DNA of 64,000 nt, taken from contig CASEAG010000002.1 in assembly GCA_949285785.1 (NCBI GenBank), forward strand, positions 124,001 to 188,000, written 5' to 3'. This DNA is from an uncultured Spirochaetales bacterium (GTDB lineage: Bacteria; Spirochaetota; Spirochaetia; Sphaerochaetales; Sphaerochaetaceae). The notes below the pieces were generated by a model that worked only from the letters and a program-made list of their open reading frames with translations, was not told the DNA's origin and made no database searches. The position numbers and the translations under genes were made by a program. This document shows, one piece after another, positions 52,400-60,433 of the stretch (within the stretch, counting starts at the first letter, position 1; every line of letters begins with the position of its first letter).

Positions 52400-53671
52400 A
52401 TGGACAAGGCACTCGAATACCATATGCTGGACGGAGTTCCCGGAAAGGTCTCCGTAACACCGACAAAGCCCTGCCAGAGCGCAGAGGATCTATCTTATGC
52501 ATACACTCCCGGGGTCGCGAAGCCCGTTCTGGAGATAGAGCGCAATCCGGATGACGCCTACAGCTACACCGACAAGGGCAATCTGGTGGCCGTCATCTCG
52601 AACGGCACCGCCATACTCGGCCTCGGCGACCGCGGAGCTCTCGCCAGCAAGCCCGTCATGGAGGGCAAGGGCGTGCTCTTCAAGCGCTTTGCGGACATTG
52701 ACGTGTTCGATATCGAGGTCGACGAGAAGGATCCGGACAGGCTCATCGAGATCGTCAGGGCGATAAGTCCCACCTTCGGAGGAATAAACCTTGAGGACAT
52801 AAAGGGGCCCGAGTGCTTCCGCATCGAGCAGGAGCTGATCGAGAAGTGCGACATCCCCGTCTTCCATGACGACCAGCACGGCACTGCGATCATCGCGACA
52901 GCAGGACTCATGAACGCATGCGACATCGTCGGCAAGCGCCTGGACGAGGTGCGCGTGGTCGTCAACGGGGCGGGAGCCGCAGGCATAAGCTGTTCGAAGA
53001 TGTTCCTGGCAGCGGGTGTCAGAAGGGAGAACCTCGTGCTGTGCGACAGCAAAGGCGTCATATACAAGGGAAGGGCGGGGCTCAGTGGACAGAAGGAGGC
53101 CCTTGCCGCAGATACGGATGCCAGGACGCTTGCCGAGGTGATGGTCGGAGCCGATGTGTTCATGGGCCTGTCGGTCGCCGGTTGCGTCTCACAGGAGATG
53201 CTGCTGTCAATGGCCAGGGATCCGATCGTCTTCGCGATGGCCAACCCCGATCCCGAGATAACCTACGAGAAGGCCATGGCCACCAGGGACGACGTGATCA
53301 TGGCCACCGGCAGAAGCGACTACCCGAACCAGATCAACAACGTGCTCGGCTTCCCGTTCATCTTCCGCGGCGCACTCGATGTCAGGGCGACCCGTATCAC
53401 CGAGAACATGAAGATGGCTGCAGCCAGGGCGCTGGCCGCCCTGGCCAGAAAGGAGGTTCCGCCCGAGGTCGTGAAGGCCTATGGCGGGCAGAGCTTCTCC
53501 TTTGGCCGCGATTACATCGTTCCCAAGCCGTTCGATCCGCGTGTGATCGAGGAGGAGGCCGTCGCAGTCGCCATGGCGGCCTGCCGGGACGGTGTGGCAA
53601 GACGGCCCATAGAGGACTGGGACGCATACCGCGACAGCCTTAAGAAGCGCATGGCGAAGTACTGGAGCTGA
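52400..53671 (+). CDS. malic enzyme (NAD(P)-dependent, short bacterial form)
   Basis: 423 residues. It decarboxylates malate to pyruvate. [12 protein letters not shown], the [20 protein letters not shown] segment with the catalytic Lys, DDQHGTAII, and the Rossmann motif VNGAGAAGI are intact. It is the short form without the phosphotransacetylase tail. The ATG at 52400 is chosen by the conserved N-terminus ([15 protein letters not shown]). A 45-codon ORF follows in the same frame behind the stop TGA. Sodium-linked or anaplerotic roles are possible. Confidence 0.94.
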   Translation: MDKALEYHMLDGVPGKVSVTPTKPCQSAEDLSYAYTPGVAKPVLEIERNPDDAYSYTDKGNLVAVISNGTAILGLGDRGALASKPVMEGKGVLFKRFADIDVFDIEVDEKDPDRLIEIVRAISPTFGGINLEDIKGPECFRIEQELIEKCDIPVFHDDQHGTAIIATAGLMNACDIVGKRLDEVRVVVNGAGAAGISCSKMFLAAGVRRENLVLCDSKGVIYKGRAGLSGQKEALAADTDARTLAEVMVGADVFMGLSVAGCVSQEMLLSMARDPIVFAMANPDPEITYEKAMATRDDVIMATGRSDYPNQINNVLGFPFIFRGALDVRATRITENMKMAAARALAALARKEVPPEVVKAYGGQSFSFGRDYIVPKPFDPRVIEEEAVAVAMAACRDGVARRPIEDWDAYRDSLKKRMAKYWS

Positions 53672-53809
53672 GCCGAGGATGTCAGGATCGTGCATCGGGA
53701 TGCCTTCTTCATCATCGGCTTCCACAGGGCCATCACTCTGCAGTTCCACGGCGAGAACCATCTGGATCACCATATCGTTTTTCCGCACTGGTACTGGACA
53801 TTCAAATAA
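53672..53809 (+). pseudogene. possible protein remnant in frame with malic enzyme
   Basis: 45 codons directly after the malic enzyme TGA, in the same frame, ending at TAA 53807-53809. The translation (EDVRIVHRDAFFIIGFHRAITL...) looks protein-like and vaguely recalls the start of GyrI/AraC effector-binding domains, but has no start codon with a ribosome site. Could be a gene remnant or a chance ORF. Confidence 0.2.
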
Positions 53810-53849
53810 AAAGGATGTAATCTCGCACCTGTCCTTATATGAGGACAGG
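53795..53849 (+). promoter_or_regulatory. promoter and 5'-terminal hairpin that hides a ribosome site
   Basis: TGGACA (53795-53800), 17 nt, TAATCT (53818-53823) puts the start site near 53830. The hairpin CCTGTCCT-TATATG-AGGACAGG (53828-53849) would form at the very 5' end and pairs the AGGA (53842-53845) that is the ribosome site for the micro-ORF at 53856. Confidence 0.55.
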
Positions 53850-53855
53850 CTGGCA

Positions 53856-53966
53856 ATGTCCGGTTTTGGCAGGTTCTTTGGCAAGTTTTTTGGCAACATG
53901 TTTGGCAAACCTTGGCAACCTTGCCAAAAAGGCGGTTTCTGGATCGTACATTACTTTGCGAATTAA
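53856..53966 (+). CDS. candidate 36-residue aromatic/cationic micro-ORF with 12-bp repeats
   Basis: 36 residues: MSGFGRFFGKFFGNMFGK followed by a Trp/Cys-containing tail. The DNA carries TTTGGCA at 53865, 53877, 53889 and 53901 (exactly 12 bp apart), a fifth copy (CTTGGCA) at 53911, and the palindrome TTGGCAA-CC-TTGCCAA (53912-53927). In frame, each repeat gives [FM]-F-G-[K/R/N]. The AGGA ribosome site 10 nt upstream is masked by a hairpin. Peptide rich in Phe with basic residues, like small membrane-active peptides or type I toxins; alternatively the repeats are a protein-binding array and the ORF is incidental. Confidence 0.4.
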   Translation: MSGFGRFFGKFFGNMFGKPWQPCQKGGFWIVHYFAN

Positions 53967-54033
53967 TAACGTAACTCCTTATGGGAGATGTATTAAGATG
54001 CAGGATCCGAGCATTGTGGCGAACATTTCATAC

Positions 54034-54107
54034 GCGCCCTTAGCTCACCTGGATAGAGCAACTGCCTTCTAAGCAGTAGGTGATTGGTTCGAATCCAATA
54101 GGGCGTA
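54034..54107 (+). tRNA. tRNA-Arg (anticodon TCT)
   Basis: Cloverleaf by inspection: acceptor GCGCCCT pairs with AGGGCGT (G-U at the first pair), D stem GCTC/GAGC, anticodon stem ACTGC/GCAGT with loop CTTCTAA, T stem ATTGG/CCAAT with TTCGAAT loop. Discriminator A; CCA is not encoded. Reads AGA codons. Confidence 0.95.
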
Positions 54108-54112
54108 TCCAC

Positions 54113-54148
54113 GGACGTTCCGGACAGTGTCCTGGACGTCCTTTTTTT
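54113..54148 (+). terminator. terminator after tRNA-Arg
   Basis: GGACGT (54113-54118) pairs with ACGTCC (54136-54141), with further pairing inside (GGACA/TGTCC), followed by seven T. Confidence 0.85.
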
Positions 54149-54195
54149 GGCTTCCCGGGACTCAAGACCTATGGAAGACGACATGGAACAGATGG

Positions 54196-54232
54196 TATCA
54201 TCCGTCATTGCGGCATCCTGCCGCGAAAGGAG
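54196..54232 (+). promoter_or_regulatory. -10, 5' hairpin and ribosome site of the SMP-30 gene
   Basis: TATCAT at 54196-54201 is a likely -10 (no good -35). GCGGCA-TCC-TGCCGC (54210-54224) would form at the mRNA 5' end, followed by AAAGGAG (54226-54232), 9 nt before ATG 54242. Confidence 0.45.
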
Positions 54233-54241
54233 ATGTCCGAC

Positions 54242-55057
54242 ATGGATGCAATGGGTGATTTCAGGCTTGCGGAAGGTCCAAGATACGATGTGCGTACCAG
54301 AACCCTTTATCTGGTCGACATAAACGGAAGGAGACTCCATGTCCGTCCTGACAGCGGTACGGAGACCAGCTTCGAGTTCGCTGAGCATGTCACATCTGTG
54401 AACCTGTGCAGCGACGAGAGGCAGGTGATTGTGTCCTCAGGTTCGTCTCTGTGGCTTGTCGATGTTCCAGGCGGGCGGCGGAGCCTCCTGCTGGAGATGG
54501 ATCTCGGAGCCGGCATGCGGTTCAACGATGCCGCACTCTCTCCGTCCGGCAATCTCCTGATCGGCAGCATGAGAATCGACCGGCCGCGGGTCGACGAGGG
54601 CTGTGTATATCTGGTCTCTCCCGGCCCGGTGGTCAAGGAGCTGGCAACAGGTTTCGCCGTGCCGAACGGCGTGGCATTCCTGAACGATGAGGAGTTTCTA
54701 CTCGTGGACTCCGGCAGAGATGTCATCAGACGCTATGCCATTGCCGGTGACGGCATCGAGGAGAAGGCGTCGCATCACTTCGATGAAGGAGACAGCCCTG
54801 ATGGACTGTGCCTTGATGCTGACGGATCCGTTCTTGTGGCGCTATGGAACAGAGGCCGGATCGTCAGCCTGGATGCGTCCAGTCTGGAGGAGAACGCCCC
54901 GGTTATGGAGGGCTTCCCGACACCTCTGTCCGCAGTGGGGCTGTCCGACGACGGAAGACTGTTCGTCACGAGCGGCGAGGGGGCTTCCGGCCCGGGCAGG
55001 CTGTTCGTGCTTGAAACTGACATGAGGATGAAGGAGAGCACATACTGGAGAGTCTGA
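54242..55057 (+). CDS. SMP-30/gluconolactonase/LRE family protein
   Basis: 271 residues of the six-bladed beta-propeller family that hydrolyses sugar lactones. The calcium-site Glu of LAEGPRYD, the Asn of RFNDAALSPSGNLLIGSM, the Asn of AVPNGVAF, and the Asp of DSPDGLCLDADG are conserved in the right order. Cytosolic, without signal peptide. ATG 54242 is preferred to 54233, which directly abuts the ribosome site. Possible role in sugar-acid metabolism. Confidence 0.88.
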   Translation: MDAMGDFRLAEGPRYDVRTRTLYLVDINGRRLHVRPDSGTETSFEFAEHVTSVNLCSDERQVIVSSGSSLWLVDVPGGRRSLLLEMDLGAGMRFNDAALSPSGNLLIGSMRIDRPRVDEGCVYLVSPGPVVKELATGFAVPNGVAFLNDEEFLLVDSGRDVIRRYAIAGDGIEEKASHHFDEGDSPDGLCLDADGSVLVALWNRGRIVSLDASSLEENAPVMEGFPTPLSAVGLSDDGRLFVTSGEGASGPGRLFVLETDMRMKESTYWRV

Positions 55058-55111
55058 TGAAGGCTCTCCGGCCCCTGAGACTGCATTTGCCGTGCTTCCT
55101 CCCCATTCATG

Positions 55112-55140
55112 TTGACGTGCTCGGCAAGTGCAAATATCCT
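55112..55140 (+). promoter_or_regulatory. promoter of the small membrane protein gene
   Basis: TTGACG (55112-55117), 17 nt, TATCCT (55135-55140). It supports a start at GTG 55165, behind AAAGGGGG. Confidence 0.55.
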
Positions 55141-55164
55141 GAGAAGCGGAAAAAGGGGGTCCAG

Positions 55165-55353
55165 GTGCTCAAGTTCATCTATGCAACCATAATCACCGCA
55201 ATCGTGTCCGGAGTCTTCCTGACGTTCTTCCCGGTTCTCCTGGCCGAGGAGCTGACGCTCGCCAAGGTCCTGTTCTACGTGATCATGGTCATGGTCTGGT
55301 CCACGCTCGTGGCCTTCTTCGCAAGACGCGACAGGAAGCGCAGACAGCTGTAG
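55165..55353 (+). CDS. small two-span membrane protein
   Basis: 62 residues from GTG 55165, with two hydrophobic spans (about 5-27 and 32-52) and a basic C-terminal tail (RRDRKRRQL). The GTG is preferred to an in-frame ATG at 55057 because a promoter and AAAGGGGG site lie between. No family recognised. It lies just upstream of the Rnf operon but has its own promoter; the Rnf promoter follows 29 nt later. Confidence 0.55.
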   Translation: MLKFIYATIITAIVSGVFLTFFPVLLAEELTLAKVLFYVIMVMVWSTLVAFFARRDRKRRQL

Positions 55354-55381
55354 GGCATGCCTTCGGGTGTCGTGTCCGAGA

Positions 55382-55410
55382 TTGTGTTTCCACCATAGGT
55401 GGTGTATTAT
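55382..55410 (+). promoter_or_regulatory. Rnf operon promoter with palindrome in the spacer
   Basis: TTGTGT (55382-55387), 17 nt, TATTAT (55405-55410). The spacer holds CCACC-ATA-GGTGG (55390-55402), a perfect inverted repeat that could be an operator. A ribosome site GGAGGAG precedes the rnfC ATG at 55461. Confidence 0.65.
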
Positions 55411-55460
55411 TGTCCTATTCATCCAAACAGTGAATGGAATGATGGAGGAGTGAGATACAT

Positions 55461-56768
55461 ATGTTGCGCATTTCCACCTTCAGACGTGGTGGTGTCCATC
55501 CTCATGATAGGAAGGAGCTGTCGAAGAACTCTCCCATAGAGGTTCTTCCGATGCCCTCGTCCCTCGTCGTGCCGATGTCGCAGCACCTTGGAGCGCCGGC
55601 GAAGCTGGTCAAGGCCAAGGGCGATGTCGTTCAGCGTGGCGAGATGATCGGGCATGCAAGCTCGTTCGTGAGTGCGGATGTGCATTCCCCGGTCTCCGGT
55701 ACGATCACGGATGTGACACGGATCCGTCTGGCCAACGGCGCTTCCTGTGAGGCGGCTGTGATCAGACCCGACGAGATACAGGGCGAGATGTTCACCGTCC
55801 GCCATGACTGGCAAAGCGAGGACCCGAAGGCCCTCCTCGACACCATAAGACGCATGGGCATCGTCGGAATGGGCGGCGCCACGTTCCCGGCACATGTCAA
55901 GTTCGCCATTCCGGAGGGCCGGAAGGTGGAGACCCTGGTCATCAACGGCGTCGAGTGCGAGCCTTATCTCACCAGCGACTACCGCTCGATGATGGAGAGG
56001 GCGGACGAGACGCTCGAGGGCATCATGATCCTCTCGCGCATACTTTCTCCAGGCAGGATCGTCATCGCAGTCGAGGCAAACAAGATGGATGCCGCCAGAC
56101 TGCTGGACGACAAGGCCAGGGAGCATGGCTATCCCATAGAGGTCCAACCTCTGAAGATGAAGTATCCCCAGGGCGATGAGAAACAGCTTCTCAAGGCCAC
56201 GACAGGACGCGAGGTGCCCTCCGGCAAGCTTCCGATCGACGTGGGGGCCGTCGTGTGCAACATCGGCACGGCCTATGCAATATACGAGGCATGTGCCTTC
56301 CATAAGCCCCTGATAGAGCGTGTGGTGACCGTTTCGGGAGAGGGCATCGCCCATCCCAGGAACATACTTGCCCCGATTGGAGCCAAGACCGGCGACCTGA
56401 TCGCCTTCGCCGGCGGCTACAGCCGCGATGACGTGGACAAGCTGATCAGCGGAGGACCGATGATGGGCTTCGCCTTCGCCGACGAGGATGCCCCTGTCAC
56501 GAAGGGTACCAGCGGAATACTCGCCCTTGTCAGCGAGCCTGTCGAGACAGGCGTATGCGTCTCGTGCGGCAAGTGCGTCAGCCATTGCCCCATGGGTCTG
56601 ATGCCGAACAAGATGTTCCGCAACATAAAGTATGGCAATTACCAGGCAGCGCTCGACCTGGGTCTCCTCGACTGCAAGGAGTGCGGCTGCTGTGCATTCA
56701 TCTGTCCGGCTCACCTGCCTCTGGTGCAGGGCTTCAAGCTTGGCAAGAAGATGGGAAGGAGGAAGTAG
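55461..56768 (+). CDS. rnfC: Rnf complex subunit C (NADH-binding)
   Basis: 435 residues. Contains GGxH-like HPHDRKEL, the NADH/FMN-binding GMGGATFPAHVKF, and two [4Fe-4S] motifs (CVSCGKCVSHCP and CKECGCCAFICP). It takes part in the ferredoxin:NAD+ oxidoreductase that builds an Na+ or H+ gradient. First gene of rnfCDGEAB. Overlap or very short spacing to rnfD. Confidence 0.96.
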   Translation: MLRISTFRRGGVHPHDRKELSKNSPIEVLPMPSSLVVPMSQHLGAPAKLVKAKGDVVQRGEMIGHASSFVSADVHSPVSGTITDVTRIRLANGASCEAAVIRPDEIQGEMFTVRHDWQSEDPKALLDTIRRMGIVGMGGATFPAHVKFAIPEGRKVETLVINGVECEPYLTSDYRSMMERADETLEGIMILSRILSPGRIVIAVEANKMDAARLLDDKAREHGYPIEVQPLKMKYPQGDEKQLLKATTGREVPSGKLPIDVGAVVCNIGTAYAIYEACAFHKPLIERVVTVSGEGIAHPRNILAPIGAKTGDLIAFAGGYSRDDVDKLISGGPMMGFAFADEDAPVTKGTSGILALVSEPVETGVCVSCGKCVSHCPMGLMPNKMFRNIKYGNYQAALDLGLLDCKECGCCAFICPAHLPLVQGFKLGKKMGRRK

Positions 56769-56769
56769 G

Positions 56770-57834
56770 ATGAAGAGAGTATCCGCAAGTCCTCATGTCC
56801 ACACGACGATGGACATAAGAAGGAGCATGCTTTTCGTCATCATCGCATTGCTGCCTTCCTGCCTGTGGGGCGTATATGCATTCGGGCTCAGGGCGCTTGT
56901 CGTGCTTCTGGTCTCGGTCGCTGCCGCCCTGCTGTCCGAGTACCTGCTCGGCCTTGTCGACAAGAAGAACACGTTGCCGGACCTGTCGGCGACGGTCACG
57001 GGACTGCTGATCGGCATGAACATGCCACCTGCGGTTCCTCTGTACATCCCGGTGATCGCCTCGTTCTTCGCGATCTTCGTCGTGAAGTGGACTTTCGGCG
57101 GTCTGGGATGCAACTGGATGAACCCTGCTCTTGCCGGAAGGGTGTTCGTCTTCTTCTCGTTCTCATCCGCCATGAGCACGTTCAGTGCTCCCCGGGCCCT
57201 GGCCGCAGATGCACTTGCTTCCGCGACTCCGCTGTCCGCGGTCAAGACGGCGATATCAGGGGGAATGCAGAATCTCGACTACCAGGGTGTGATGGACCAG
57301 CTGGGATACAGCGCCACATCGCTCGCCCAGAGCATCGGTGGTGCGCTGGGGATCTCGCCTTATACTGTCGACGCCTTCATCGGAAACGTCGGAGGATGCA
57401 TAGGTGAGGTCTCCGCTCTGCTTCTGCTCGTCGGAGGCATCTTCCTGATCGCGACGAAGGTCATCACCTGGCACATCCCCGTGGTCTACCTCGGCTCCTT
57501 CGCCCTCCTGTCATGGATCTTCGGTGGAGTGAGGGCAGGCATGGGGCTGTTCAGTGGAGAGGTGCTGATGCCTCTGTTCACAGGCGGCCTGATGCTTGGA
57601 GCCTTCTTCATGGCAACGGACTGGGTCACTACGCCGACGACGAAGAAAGGCGAAGTCATATTCGCGCTTGGATGCGGCTTCTTCACCTTCCTGATCCGCT
57701 ACTTCGGCTCCCTTGCCGAGGGCGTGTCCCTTGCCATCATCCTGATGAACATCCTCACGCCGACCATCGACAGATACGTCAGGCCCAGGAAGTTCGGCTA
57801 TGTGAAGCCGGTCAAGGAGGGGAGGAGGAAATGA
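56770..57834 (+). CDS. rnfD: Rnf complex subunit D
   Basis: 354 residues, with about eight to nine membrane spans and a periplasmic insert (about 130-190). Conserved motifs are GLGCNWMNPALAGR and TDWVTTPTTKKGE, the latter near the covalent-FMN region. The ATG at 56770 follows the rnfC stop by 1 nt. It carries a long DNA stretch opposite a shadow ORF. Membrane-embedded cofactor carrier of the complex. Confidence 0.94.
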   Translation: MKRVSASPHVHTTMDIRRSMLFVIIALLPSCLWGVYAFGLRALVVLLVSVAAALLSEYLLGLVDKKNTLPDLSATVTGLLIGMNMPPAVPLYIPVIASFFAIFVVKWTFGGLGCNWMNPALAGRVFVFFSFSSAMSTFSAPRALAADALASATPLSAVKTAISGGMQNLDYQGVMDQLGYSATSLAQSIGGALGISPYTVDAFIGNVGGCIGEVSALLLLVGGIFLIATKVITWHIPVVYLGSFALLSWIFGGVRAGMGLFSGEVLMPLFTGGLMLGAFFMATDWVTTPTTKKGEVIFALGCGFFTFLIRYFGSLAEGVSLAIILMNILTPTIDRYVRPRKFGYVKPVKEGRRK

Positions 57835-58379
57835 AACAGTATCTGAAGGTTGCATTCATCCTTTTCGCGATCTGCGCCGTGGCTGCAATACTGCTTGCCG
57901 CCATAAACCAGATCACGGCTCCGTACATCGCATACAACACCGAGCAGACGACCATCGCGACGCTTGCCGCCGTTTCCGGGGGCTATGAGCAGGGAGAGCA
58001 GAGGCCTGGCGATGCGGATGGCGTGAACTACGTGGTTCCGCTGCTCGACGATGATGGATCCATCATCGGATATATCCTCGAGCTGTCCACGACAGGTTAC
58101 GGTGGCGAGATCGTCATGGCCACCAGCTACTACACGGACGGAAGCGTCCTCTCGAGCAAGGTAATGAGCGATGACGAGACGCCGGGCCTAGGCAAGAATG
58201 CCGAGGAGAGCTGGTATATGGAGATGTTCGTCGGACTGGGCGGAGACCAGCCGCTTCCGACCAGCAAGAACGACCTCGCCGATCCGTCGACGGTATCGGG
58301 GGCGTCCGTGACCTTCAACGGCGTGAGCTCCGCCATCAGGGCCGGAAGCGAGTACGTCAAGAGTCTGGGAGGCAGATGA
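57831..58379 (+). CDS. rnfG: Rnf complex subunit G
   Basis: 182 residues. One N-terminal span (about 5-28) then an extracytoplasmic domain. The FMN attachment motif SGASVT is near the C-terminus (flavin on Thr), and GYGGEI and TPGLGKN are typical. ATG 57831 overlaps the rnfD stop by 4 nt, with AGGAGG upstream. Confidence 0.94.
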   Translation: MKQYLKVAFILFAICAVAAILLAAINQITAPYIAYNTEQTTIATLAAVSGGYEQGEQRPGDADGVNYVVPLLDDDGSIIGYILELSTTGYGGEIVMATSYYTDGSVLSSKVMSDDETPGLGKNAEESWYMEMFVGLGGDQPLPTSKNDLADPSTVSGASVTFNGVSSAIRAGSEYVKSLGGR

Positions 58380-58380
58380 T

Positions 58381-59022
58381 ATGTCGCACACTAGCGAGCT
58401 TACAAAGGGTATCTTCAAGGAGAACCCGACATTCATAATCATGCTGGGCATGTGCCCGACGCTCGGAGTCACGACCCAGGTGTTCAACGCATTCGGAATG
58501 GGTGCCAGCGTCCTCTTCGTCCTGCTTGGATCGAACATATTCATCTCGGCGCTGAGGAAGATCATTCCCGACTCGATCAGAATCCCGGCGTATATCGTCG
58601 TCATCGCGTCGTTCGTCACGATTGTTGAGATGGTGCTTCACGCCTTCGTCCCTGCGGTGTTCAACGCCCTGGGCGTCTATCTTCCGCTGATCGTAGTCAA
58701 CTGCATCATCCTCGGCCGTGCCGAGGCCTTCGCGAACAAGAACACCGTCCTCGACAGTGCGCTCGATGCAATCGGCATGGGCATCGGCTTCACGCTGGCG
58801 CTCAGCCTCATCGCAGCCATCAGGGAGATCTTCGGTGCCGGCACGATCACTCTGTTCAACCTCAGCGAGACCCAGCGTCTGGTGATCACTCTGCCTGGAA
58901 TCAGCGAGAGCCCGGTGCGTGTCCTGACGCTGGCTGCCGGAGCGCTGCTCGTGATGGGCTACCTCAAGGCGTTCTTCATCTGGAACGGCGAGAGAAGGGC
59001 CGCCAAGGGAGGTCAGGCATGA
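58381..59022 (+). CDS. rnfE: Rnf complex subunit E
   Basis: 213 residues, six membrane spans. Recognised by KGIFKENPTFIIMLGMCPTLGVT, the IIPDSIRIPAYIVVIASFVT and GIGFTLALSLIAAIREI regions shared with RnfA/RsxE. It starts 1 nt after rnfG and overlaps rnfA by 4 nt. Confidence 0.95.
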   Translation: MSHTSELTKGIFKENPTFIIMLGMCPTLGVTTQVFNAFGMGASVLFVLLGSNIFISALRKIIPDSIRIPAYIVVIASFVTIVEMVLHAFVPAVFNALGVYLPLIVVNCIILGRAEAFANKNTVLDSALDAIGMGIGFTLALSLIAAIREIFGAGTITLFNLSETQRLVITLPGISESPVRVLTLAAGALLVMGYLKAFFIWNGERRAAKGGQA

Positions 59023-59612
59023 GCTATATCGGAATAATCATCACATATGTGTTCATCCAGAACTTCATCCTGGTGCAGTTCATGGGCCTGTGTCCGTTCA
59101 TCGGCGTCTCCAAGAACAGCGAAAGCGCCATCGGAATGGGCATGGCCGTCACGTTCGTCACGGCGGTTGCGAGCGTCGTGTGCTATGCGGTCTACACATA
59201 CCTGCTGATTCCGTTCGACCTGGCCTATCTGCAGACGATCTCCTTCATCCTGGTAATCGCTGCGCTGGTCCAGATGGTCGAGATGGTCATCAGGAAGATG
59301 AGCCCGTCGCTGTACAAGGCTCTTGGAATCTTTCTGCCGCTGATCACGACAAACTGTGCAGTGCTCGGAATCGCGATCATCAACATCGACGAGGGCTACA
59401 ACATGCTCGAGAGCTTCGTCGCCGGACTGGCGGCGGGACTCGGATTCACTCTCGCCATCGTATTGATGAGCAACATCCGCGAGAAGCTCGAGATGACGCC
59501 TGTCAGGCGAGTCTTCCGTGGTGTGCCCATAGCGTTCATCAGCGCCGGCCTGATGGCTCTGGCGTTCATGGCTTTCGACAGCAGCCTGCTGACGAACCTG
59601 CATCTGGTGTGA
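59019..59612 (+). CDS. rnfA: Rnf complex subunit A
   Basis: 197 residues, six membrane spans. Characteristic FIQNFILVQFMGLCPFIGVSKN and LPLITTNCAVLGIAI motifs; paired Cys residues (LCPF, TNCA) are thought to hold an intramembrane iron-sulfur centre in Rnf complexes. It overlaps rnfE by 4 nt. Confidence 0.95.
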   Translation: MSYIGIIITYVFIQNFILVQFMGLCPFIGVSKNSESAIGMGMAVTFVTAVASVVCYAVYTYLLIPFDLAYLQTISFILVIAALVQMVEMVIRKMSPSLYKALGIFLPLITTNCAVLGIAIINIDEGYNMLESFVAGLAAGLGFTLAIVLMSNIREKLEMTPVRRVFRGVPIAFISAGLMALAFMAFDSSLLTNLHLV

Positions 59613-59622
59613 GGAGGAAGGC

Positions 59623-60423
59623 ATGTTGACTGCAATACTTTCTGCTTTTCTGGTGATCGCCGGCATGGGACTCGTCCTTGGACTGGGTCTTGCCATTGCC
59701 GACAGGAAGCTGGCCGTCGTCAAGGACGAGAAGCTCGTCGAGCTCGAGGGCATCATGCCTGGTGCCAACTGTGGAGGCTGCGGCTACGCAGGCTGCAGTG
59801 CATACGCGGAGGCCGTATTCAAGGGCGAGGCGGAGATCGGTCATTGCGCTCCCGGCGGAGCCGCGCTGGCCGAGAAGATGGGACAGATCATGGGCCTGAG
59901 CGTGGATGTGCACCAGGAACGCATGGTCGCCTATGTGCATTGTCGCGGAAACGTCGACGTGACCGGTCAGGATTTCACCTACCAGGGCATGGACGACTGC
60001 AATGCGGCATATCTGCTCCAGGCCGGACCGAACGCATGCAAGGAGGGCTGTCTCCATCTCGGTTCGTGCATGAAGGTCTGCCCTGCGGAAGCCATACACC
60101 GTGATGAGAAGGGTTTCATAGTCGTCGATCCCGACAAGTGCATCGGCTGCCAGAAGTGTACCACTGTCTGTCCGACTGGAGTCATCAGGATGGTTCCAGC
60201 AAGTGCGACACATGTCGTCGCCTGCAACAACCATGAACCTGGTGGAAAGGTGCGCAAGGAATGCAAGGTCGGCTGCATCGGCTGCAGAATCTGCGAGAAC
60301 AAGTTCCCGGCCTCGGGTTGCCATGTCGTTGATTTCCTGTCATCGATCGACTACGCCGCGGCCCATGACCAGATCGGCGAGGCTGCTGCCGCCTGCCCCC
60401 AGAAGTGCATAATCGAGCGCTGA
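59623..60423 (+). CDS. rnfB: Rnf complex subunit B (ferredoxin-type)
   Basis: 266 residues. N-terminal anchor (1-25), a four-Cys cluster domain (GANCGGCGYAGCSAYAE...C), then two [4Fe-4S] ferredoxin motifs (CLHLGSCMKVCP, CIGCQKCTTVCP) and a further Cys set (CKVGCIGCRICENKFP). It is the entry point for reduced ferredoxin. Last gene of the operon, followed by a TTG-started GH57-like gene 10 nt later. Confidence 0.95.
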   Translation: MLTAILSAFLVIAGMGLVLGLGLAIADRKLAVVKDEKLVELEGIMPGANCGGCGYAGCSAYAEAVFKGEAEIGHCAPGGAALAEKMGQIMGLSVDVHQERMVAYVHCRGNVDVTGQDFTYQGMDDCNAAYLLQAGPNACKEGCLHLGSCMKVCPAEAIHRDEKGFIVVDPDKCIGCQKCTTVCPTGVIRMVPASATHVVACNNHEPGGKVRKECKVGCIGCRICENKFPASGCHVVDFLSSIDYAAAHDQIGEAAAACPQKCIIER

Positions 60424-60433
60424 GGAGTCCTGA

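Noticed and set aside
53865-53917. CRISPR array
   Set aside because: The repeat unit is only 7 bp with 5-bp intervals, far too short; no cas genes in the window.
53865-53927. Sigma-54 promoter from the TGGCA...TTGC matches in the repeat array
   Set aside because: Spacing between the GG and GC elements does not fit the required -24/-12 distance in any pairing (TGGCA-3 nt-TTGC is too short).
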